Shown piece by piece: positions 57,096 through 64,000 of a DNA stretch of 64,000 bases. Below the pieces are notes generated by a model. It was not told the DNA's origin. It ran no database searches and saw only the letters and a program-made list of their open reading frames with translations. Position 1 is the stretch's first letter; each line of letters begins with the position of its first letter. The position numbers and the translations under genes were made by a program. Source of the DNA: Serpula lacrymans var. lacrymans S7.9 (lineage: Eukaryota > Basidiomycota > Agaricomycetes > Boletales > Serpulaceae); NCBI RefSeq assembly GCF_000218685.1, contig NW_006763298.1:1212869-1276868 (forward strand), written 5' to 3'.

Positions 57096-60000
57096 TTACC
57101 CCCCCCTTAGGACTTTTGTCTTGAAAGGTAGGGTCGAGTTCGCTGTTTTCCCAATTAAATAGTCTACGATTGTATGATGGTTGGGTGAGATTTTCAAAGG
57201 GTTGAAAGTGTAACGTGAAATTGATTCTTCTGGGGGCTGCTGGAAAATGATCATGGAAGTCTTTGACTAAGTCCGAAGAGTTTTTGATATTACTCTCAGG
57301 TTCCCATGTTCGTTCTTCTTTCCCGTAGCCTTTCCAATGAACCAGATATTCTAACTTGCCACGTTTCAATCGTGAGTCAAGTATTTGTTCAACTTCGTAT
57401 TCTCTTTGTCCATCTACTTCTGCAGGTGGTGGTGGCTTTGGTTTCCTTTGTCCCGGATATGTTGGTTCTTTGTAGGGATGTAGAAGCTTTTTGTTAAAGA
57501 CTGGGTAGACATTTTTCCATTTCCAGGCAGTTTGAGTTTATAGGCTGCTGGTCCAGTCTTTTTCTCGACTACAAAGTGTCCGTGTTGTTTGTTGTCGAGC
57601 TTTTTTGATGGTCAATCAGTGGTGTTATGCTCTGCTTTGATATTCCACACTGTCTTTTTTGTTTTTATTGTATGATTTTTTCATTATCTTGGCTGCCTTT
57701 GCCAGAGATTTCTCCGCATTCTCTCGCACCTCCTTCATTCTTTCTACGAACTCTTCCGCACTCTCATTCTTCACCATCATTTTGATTCCTTCAGTTACTT
57801 TTGGATGTTGTCCGTAGTTTAAATAAAAAGGGCTATGACCAGTAGCCTAATGTTCTTTGTTATTATAGGAAAACTCTGCTAATGGTAGCTATTCTGCCCA
57901 ATTATCTTGTTTATGATTTACGAAGATTCTGAGGTATTGTTCGACCTCTTGATTAATTCTCTCCATTTGTCCATCTGTTTGAGGATGATATGCAGTGGAT
58001 GGATTTCCTTTTATTCCGAGTAATGTATAGAGATCTTTTATGAAGTTTGAGATGAATTGGACTCCCCGATCTGATATGACTTTATTGGGTAGTCCGTGAT
58101 GTCTGAAGACGTTGTCTCAGAATAATCTCGCTACTCCTTCGGAATTTAGTTCAGCATGAGTTGGTAATAATTTAATCATTTTGGAAAATTGATCAACAAT
58201 TACTGTTATCATATTGTGGCCCTTGGATTCAGGTAACAGTCCGATGAGATGTATTGAAATGATTTGCCAGGGATGGCTTGGGATCTCATTCGGGTGTAGC
58301 GGTGCTGCCTTTTTCTGATGGTCTATTTTGGTTATTTGGCAGGTTTTGCATCCCATTACGTATTCTTGGATGTCTTTATCCATATAAGGCCACCAGTACG
58401 TTCTGGTAATCAACTCCTTCATCTTGTACCGGCCTGGGTGACCAGCAATGATAGAATTGTGATTTTCTTTGATGATCTTTTCTCGAAGTTTCCGGTCTTT
58501 CAGAACATACATTCGTCCTTTGAAATATATTAACCCCTCCTCTGTCCACCAACCGTCTTCTCGATCTCGTATCTTTCCTTCCATCTTTTTTACCACTTCA
58601 TCTACGTTGTTCATTCTCCTACTGATCCATTTATATGTCTCTATCGTCTCTTTCTGTGATTCTTCCATTTATTGCCTTTGTTTCCCTGTTAGAGATATAT
58701 TGATTCTAAATAGATCATCTTTGAGAACTATGACATTTTCATTATCGTTCTCTCCCTTATCATGGTCTGGTCGTCTGGATAGTAAGTCCGCTTTAATGTG
58801 GATAGCTCCTGGTTTATGGTGAAATGTGAAATGGTAGTTAGCCAGTTCGCTGACCCATCTAGCTTGTCTTCTGTTTAGCTTCTGAGGTTGTTTAAAGTAC
58901 ATGAGGTTTTGGTGATCTGTCCAAATCTCAAATTCCTTTGCGGCATCCATTAAATAATGACACCATTCCTCTAGAGCTGTCATGATTGCTAATAGTTCCT
59001 TATCATAAATCTCATAGTTTCTTTCTGTCTCGTTTTTTTTAGAGGTTTTGACAAGTAGGCTATTGGTTTCCAGACTCCTTCTTGCTCTTGGGAAAGCACC
59101 GCTCCTAAAGCATAATCACCGCTATCCGCTTCGACTCGGTATTGACCGTCATTGGTCAGTAGAGCTAATACTGGGGTTGAGCTAATTCTTTTCTTTATCT
59201 CTTTAAATGCTTCCTTTTGCTTGTTTCCCCATTTGAACTCTTCTTTACCGGTAAGTCGGGTAAGTGGTTTTGCGATTGCTCTAAATCCTTCGATAAACCT
59301 TCTGTAAAAGTTTACAAAACCTAAGAAGGCCTGCACCTGCTTCTTGGTCGTGCATTCTGGCCAATCTAAGATTCCTTTGACTTTCACCGGATCCATGCAA
59401 ATTTTGTTTTCTGAGATGATCAATCCCAGATATTCTGTTTTGGTTTCTTCAAAATCACATTTTTCCGGTTTCAGATACAAATGGTTCTTTCTCAGGATCT
59501 GAAGAACACGTCGCGTCATTGCTCGGTGTTCTTCGATTGTTTTTGTGAAGATCATAATGTCATTTAAGTAGATCACTACCTTTCCTTCTTCTATTAAGTC
59601 TTTAAAGATGGAGTTCATCATTGTTTGGAACGTTGTGGGTGAGTTCATCAGTCCAAAGAACATGACTAAGGGTTCAAATAGTCCTCTGTTCGTTCTGAAC
59701 GCCGCTTTGTGTTCATCTCCTTCCTTGATCCGGATATTGTTATATCCCCATCTGATATCTAGTTTAGTGAAGAATTTGGCTCCCCTGAGCTTGTCTACAA
59801 GTTCATTAATCAGGGGTAGCGGATATCGATTTTTGATGGTGATTTCATTTAGTTTCCGGTAATCTTGGATGGGTCGGAGTTTTCCATCTTTTTTCTTAAT
59901 GAAGAAGGACGGTGAAGCAATTGGAGATTTACTTGGTTGGATGTGTCCTGATTCTAGATTCTCTTTTAGGAAGGCATCCAACTGTTCTTGTTCTCCTTTT

Positions 60001-61408
60001 GCTAATGGATAGACTTTGCAGTCTATCGTATGATCTCCAGGAGTTAACTCTATTGCATGATCCCATTGTCTTCTCTCTGGGAGGGTATCGAATTCTTTTT
60101 TATCAAACACATCTTTAAAGTCGTGAAGGTGTTTTGGTACTATCCCTTCAAATCCTCCTGTATTTTGATCTTTTCCTGCTGCTTTGGCTAATTGTTGTGC
60201 TGTGGTGCCGTGAGTGCGGATCTGATGTATAACATTTGGAATTGATGTATCTTCGACATTTATGATGTTAATTTGTAGAATTCTATCCCCCTTTATAAGA
60301 TTGACCTCTGGGCAATAGGTTTCCAGATCTTCTTCCGGTTCTATGAATCGTACCATCATGTTGCATTCATTCGGACATCTGTTGAATTTTAGATTTGATT
60401 TGTTCCAGTCTATTGTGGGATTATGTTTTTTTAACCATTCATGGCCTAGAAACATTCGACCAGTTCCAAGATTGGTAACTGCCAGTTGAAGTCTTTTAGC
60501 ATGGTCGTCTATCTCCACTAATAGTTCTATAAATTCTTTGATGCTTCCGTCCCGGTTAAGGGTGCCATCAGCATTATAGACTGGAATTGGTCTAGGGATT
60601 CTTTGCCTTTCATATCCCTGTTCCTCAACAAATTTTGAACCTATGCAACTTCTGGTACAGCCGCTGTCTAATAATGCATCTATCGTTGTTGATTGATGCA
60701 TTCCGAGGTTTGTAAATATGCAGGTAATGTTCATTTGGTTTCCTTGAGTGCCTCTGATGAATTGTTTAGGCTTTCTCAATTCTTCCAATGCTAATACCGT
60801 TTTGTGGATTGGTAAAACGTTTAATTCTTTGATTAACTCTGCAGTTACTTCTTTTCCTCATTTTTTATGGGTCCAGCTATTTAAAATACCAATAGATCTT
60901 TCTTCCTTTTGGTCTCTCAGCCTTTCTGCTATCCATGCAGCTGTCCATGGTACTTTTCTGTTTTCTAGGTTTTTATCAGAGGTGTGCCTGACCCATTTGG
61001 AGCTGGTCGAAGTATCAGTGCCATTAGTGCTACCCAATTGAGTCACTGCATTCTGTACTTGAGTTGTCTCCTTCTTTGCTGCACTTTTTGTGGTCCTATC
61101 CCCTTTAGGTACCTCGCACGCCGCTTCAGAATGTGTCAAGGTATCAGTATCAGAAGCGCTATCCAATTGAGTCGCTTCATTCTGTACCTTAGTTGTTTCT
61201 GTTTTGGGAATCTTTTCAGCCCGTTTCCCTTTCAGGCTCTCCTCTTTAGATTGCTCTTTCTGTTTCAGAATTTGTGCGTCTTTAAATAATGCAATTTCAT
61301 TTTCATTGGTTTTACATGCATCAAGATCGTCAACAAAGAGAGAAGCATATCTATTTACATTTGCAATGTTTTTTGGCTTGGTCTGACAAGGAGTCACAGC
61401 CAGCCTCT
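57022..61408 (-). pseudogene. Degenerate pol (protease-RT-RNase H-integrase-chromodomain)
   Basis: In order on the minus strand: a Gag-Pol linker with an imperfect repeat (ETTKVQNEATQL / ETTQVQNAVTQL); a protease with DALLDSGCTRSCIG; RT with YRKLNEITIKNRYPLPLINE, KLDIRWGYNNIRI and VVIYLNDIMIF; and RNase H/connection with FEIWTDHQNLMYF and RRQARWVSELANYHF. Integrase follows with the HHCC finger (AGHPGRYKMKEL, GCKTCQITK) and HPQTDGQMERINQEVEQYL. The end is a chromodomain, LEYLVHWKGYGKEERTWEPE. In-frame stops are at 60858, 58669, 58117, 57889, 57847 and 57612. One-base losses occur in an A run at 59033-59040 and near 57515. The RT has YLND where YxDD is required, and the first integrase aspartate is His (58249-58251). 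The last frame reads through the polypurine tract into the LTR. Confidence 0.9.
57096..57108 (-). other. Polypurine tract next to the 3' LTR
   Basis: On the coding strand AAGGGGGGGGTAA directly precedes the LTR start TGTCAC, the usual primer for plus-strand DNA synthesis. Confidence 0.8.
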
Positions 61409-62739
61409 TTAAAAATCCTTGAGCAGTTTGTCCTGCTCTTCTTTCATCATTCCTTCTAACATAGCTTGAAGGTTGAACTTTGGCTTTGCAGCTGCACTGC
61501 CTCCTTCTTTATGGTCTTGGGCTCTGTGCCCCTTTTCTCCATATTTGAAGCACCTGCCTTCTGCTTGGTACTTCGCTTTGTCAACTTCCATTCTTTGACC
61601 GGCTCCACCATAGGTGGTTCCAGTCCCGTCTTTCTTATCTTCCACTGTCTCGGCCTTCTTCTCCGAAGCACCCTCTCCTTGGTACCGACCATTGGGTCCC
61701 CAGTTTCCGGAACCAGAGCTGCCACTGGCCATACCCTTCATCATCCGCTTGTTCTCTGCTTGATCTTGCCATAATTGATCATTGGTGATGATCCTTGTCT
61801 TCCATTCAGTGTATGTTTCCGGGATGTTTCCTGAGTAGATGATTTGTTTTATCAACAGAGCATTGATATTGTTTCTGATCAATGTGATCAGGAATTGTTC
61901 ATTCCCTTTCACATTGTATCCTGTGTGTCGTCTGGTTGCTTCGAATTTTACAAAATACTCTTGCGCAGTGAGAGCACCTTGTTTTAAGTACATGATTTTG
62001 TACTTGCTTCTTTCTTCTTCAAACACATCTTGGAAATGGTCTTTTAGCATGGACTCAAAATGAGCCCAGCTTTCCAATTGTTCTATTTCTTCAATGTCTG
62101 TCCTTTTGTCTGCCAGCATCTTTCTTTCCACCCATTCTGTTCTAAGTGCTGCCGCCGCTCCACTTGTCATATAGGATAGGGCAAAATTGATTTTATTGAC
62201 CTCTATCCGGAAGTATTCTGGGTTTGCTCCAAAATGAAGCTGTAGCGATTCAAAGAAGTTCCGGAACTTCTTTTTATTGCCATCATATGGCTCAGGCTTG
62301 GCCAATGTGGTTTTTCTGTAGCTGGCTTTGTGTTCAGTAGGCCGGCCCGTCTGTTGCTGCTGCTGCTGCTGCTGCATTGTGAGCCTTCTCCGCAAGCCTG
62401 CAACTTCTGCGTCTCTTTGCAGGAATCGCCTTTCCCATTCTGTGTTGTTGTCCTGGATTAGCCATCCGGACCATCATTTCTAAATTTTGCATGCACCTCA
62501 ACTCTGGCGAAGGCAATCGTTCTCTTTTGCGGAGTAGGCGGTAGGGCCTCTCCTAATTTGTGCATTCCCATCCCTGGTGTTGATGGGGGTAGGATGTCTG
62601 GATTTGTCTCTCTCCATGCGTCAAAAAACATCTTGGGTTGTTGGTGGATAGCGGAATAGCTGGATTTGTTCTGGTGTTTCTTGTATTGGTTTGGGGGTGG
62701 GATCAAGGAACAACCAGATGCTTCGTGGTTCTTCAACAA
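61409..62739 (-). pseudogene. Degenerate gag of the chromovirus
   Basis: The main open part (62395-61409) encodes PEPYDGNKKKFRNFFESLQL, FALSYMTSGAAAALRTEWVE, WAHFESMLKDHFQDVFEEER and YLKQGALTAQEYFVKFE. The zinc knuckle is damaged: CFKYGEKGHRAQDH has Tyr and His where the CX2CX4HX4C finger needs cysteines. The N-terminal part (from about 62739, with DILPPSTPGMGMHKLGEALP and RTIAFARVEVHAKFRND) is in another frame with a TAA near 62460, so at least one frameshift separates them. A seven-unit TGC/GCA triplet run lies at 62355-62375. Gag ends in a TAA at 61409-61411, with pol in the -1 frame. Confidence 0.85.
62355..62375. repeat. (TGC)7 trinucleotide microsatellite in gag
   Basis: Seven uninterrupted TGC units on the plus strand. 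They read as polyglutamine in the main gag frame and as polyserine or polyalanine in the other frames, so slippage here can shift phase only if units break. Confidence 0.9.
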
Positions 62740-63307
62740 AGTGCATACAAAAACGGTTCCCCAGATGACAAGTCTGGATCAACACATCAATTTTGTAGTT
62801 TCCTTTTTCTGTCTTCTCTTTAGGTAAAGGGATCCTCTTCTGTTCCCTACTACCGTGTACGTAAACTGTTCTAATAAAAGGTAGCTAAAAAACTATAGTA
62901 AAGTCTGAGGTCCGAACGGTTGTCTCAGATTAACCCGCTTATTAAGCTGTTGGTTCTTCTCCCAACTGGCGGATGCAAATGCACGGCCTGGTCAGAGGAA
63001 TGCAAAAGTTGTAACTAATAAAACTGCAACAACTCCATGTCGTCTTGGTCTCTAAGTACTGGATTGGTTGGACGGATAATAGGAGAGAGAGGGATAGTTT
63101 CAAATAAGGAGTTGGGTGTGTTTTGGATGAATGTGATGATGGTAGATAGTCAGGGTTAGGGGATGTGATAGTTTGGTGTGGTGAGGTGAGGAAAATGTAA
63201 AGTTTGAGTAAGAGTAGGAGTAGGAGTGTTGCAACGGGAATTAGGATGATGATGAGAGTAGCCTTAATTTGACTCATTCAACCAAGTGCTATACTAGCTT
63301 TTGATTA
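62740..63307. other. 5' leader of the chromovirus, non-coding
   Basis: About 570 bp between gag and the 5' LTR. It has only a short hydrophobic minus-strand frame (62942-63277), which is low-complexity (runs of leucine and serine from purine-rich repeats) and not a known retroelement product. The sequence next to the LTR shows no TGG-type tRNA primer site. Confidence 0.5.
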
Positions 63308-63615
63308 TATAATGTCTTCACTTATGCCAAACTAACGAAGTGAAGGTGTCAAATCTCAGCAGGTAGTTAAACTTGTTTATAGAGAGGAAATTGAAAGCTA
63401 AGGTATGTACAATGAAGATTGACTACTTATATATGTAATGAGGCGTGTCAGCCTTGAGGCGCTGACTGAGAAACATGAGGATAACACATGTGTGATGAGT
63501 AATCAGGTGACCTAATGTCACGTGATGAGATAAGATAAATACTATGTGCTGATTAGATATGGTGAGATAAGTGTCTCTACATCAGATAAGGATTCAGGAG
63601 ATTGAGATCGTGACA
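63308..63615 (-). repeat. 5' LTR of the chromovirus
   Basis: 308 bp, starting TATAATGTCTTCACTT and ending GAGATCGTGACA on the plus strand. It is followed by the target duplication GCAGT. Confidence 0.95.
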
Positions 63616-63792
63616 GCAGTCCAAGACATTGTTAGGGCTCAAGAGCTTTATGAAATGCAACTCAATGGGAGATACACCAAACAAAATAACATTTCCAAGA
63701 GGTGCCCTGACTCATCAAACCAAAATTATAACCATTCTTACAGGTTCAAGCTGTTCAGGCTACACATCAGGAAAAACCTTTTTGCTATATAG
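63616..63792 (+). pseudogene. 3' continuation of the interrupted older gag
   Basis: After GCAGT the plus strand reads VQDIVRAQELYEMQLNGRYT then KQNNISKRCPDSSNQNYNH. This continues the frame that was broken at 56787 once one copy of GCAGT is ignored. It ends in a TAG at the palindrome beginning at 63784. Confidence 0.75.
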
Positions 63793-63803
63793 CGCTATAT
63801 AGC
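63784..63803. repeat. Perfect 20-bp palindrome
   Basis: GCTATATAGC occurs twice head to tail and each half is its own reverse complement, so all 20 bp are self-complementary. It marks an abrupt change from gag-like sequence to A/T-rich DNA. Confidence 0.9.
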
Positions 63804-64000
63804 CACCACCTATATATATAAATGTATTCATAGAAACTATAGTACTATCAGTGCAATCATAGCTCTTATAGCTCTTATAGCATAGTAGTAGGCAAAATTT
63901 TAACCAAGGGGAGAAGTATCTACAATTCCCTCAAACTCTGGATTAATCTAATAAACTTGTTCAATAATAGAAAGAGGCCAAAAGTGTTTGGAGTCAAGTA
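63804..64000. other. AT-rich sequence to the window end
   Basis: Tandem CTTATAGCT-like units lie near 63868-63888. No gene is seen in the 200 bp remaining. Confidence 0.4.

Larger units (their letters stand above)
56788..63615 (-). mobile_element. Full-length but inactive Ty3/gypsy chromovirus (6,828 bp)
   Basis: The element lies on the minus strand, 5' LTR at 63308-63615 and 3' LTR at 56788-57095, each 308 bp, with a GCAGT duplication on both sides. The internal order is gag, protease, reverse transcriptase, RNase H, integrase, chromodomain, as expected of chromoviruses. A polypurine tract adjoins the 3' LTR. The coding region is broken by stops and frameshifts. I could not assign a tRNA primer-binding site next to the 5' LTR. 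Confidence 0.95.

Noticed and set aside
62942..63277. 111-codon hydrophobic minus-strand frame as an envelope-like gene
   Set aside because: Low-complexity sequence in the 5' leader, before gag; position and composition do not fit an envelope gene.
63260..63307. Primer-binding site of the chromovirus
   Set aside because: No TGG-type complement to a tRNA 3' end is visible next to the 5' LTR, so no claim is made.

Overview
The window is nuclear DNA from a filamentous basidiomycete, most likely a mushroom-forming Agaricomycete. Genes are compact and broken by many 45-65 bp GT-AG introns, intergenic gaps are short, and the proteins are typical of the group (Rua1-type regulator, CAP59-family mannosyltransferase, Crinkler effector, Ty3/gypsy chromovirus). 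Nearly every gene had to be read as spliced exons. I place splice sites by consensus and by continuity of family motifs, so exact exon edges are inferences.

Positions 1-5,000 hold conserved housekeeping genes: the tail of an unknown gene, proteasome beta-7 (PRE4), the chromatin reader EAF3/MRG15, and a divergent casein kinase I. Positions 5,000-11,500 are accessory. A roughly 2.3 kb stretch without a recognisable gene is followed by a tandem segmental duplication, promoter included, of a small cysteine-rich secreted protein. The first copy carries an in-frame stop that may lie inside a newly created intron. Positions 11,600-18,600 are dense again: a small coiled-coil protein, MAGO (exon junction complex), mitochondrial uS10m, SUS1 (SAGA/TREX-2), a Rua1-type regulator and a p24 cargo receptor. 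MAGO and p24 each need a microexon (6 and 12 nt). Positions 19,000-21,800 encode a Crinkler-type effector with three tandem ubiquitin-like header modules, a PD-(D/E)XK nuclease-like module and a kinase-like C-terminus. It lies next to a truncated duplicate of its own 5' end.

Positions 22,900-54,600 are mostly core genes: a hypothetical protein, aldehyde dehydrogenase, a BAR-domain protein divergent from proteasome beta-2 (PUP1), a PTC7-like PP2C phosphatase, glycogen synthase, a TMEM19/DUF92 membrane protein, ornithine carbamoyltransferase, a KDM4/Rph1-type JmjC demethylase, the DNA-repair protein NBS1, a CAP59-family mannosyltransferase, an intron-containing tRNA-Tyr, mitochondrial SLS1 and the rRNA methyltransferase SPB1. 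Pathways represented include the proteasome (two beta subunits), chromatin and transcription (EAF3, SUS1, KDM4), mRNA fate (MAGO), ribosome biogenesis (SPB1), mitochondrial translation (uS10m, SLS1), secretion and glycosylation (p24, CAP59), and metabolism (GSY, OTC, ALDH).

Positions 54,700-64,000 are a nested retrotransposon block. It contains a solo LTR with a 5-bp target duplication and a foldback (MITE-like) repeat. It also contains a 6.8 kb minus-strand Ty3/gypsy chromovirus with two 308-bp LTRs and a GCAGT target duplication, inserted into the gag reading frame of an older element on the plus strand. The chromovirus is dead: it has several in-frame stops, frameshifts and lost catalytic residues. 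The stop codons are mostly of the kind C-to-T or G-to-A transitions would produce.
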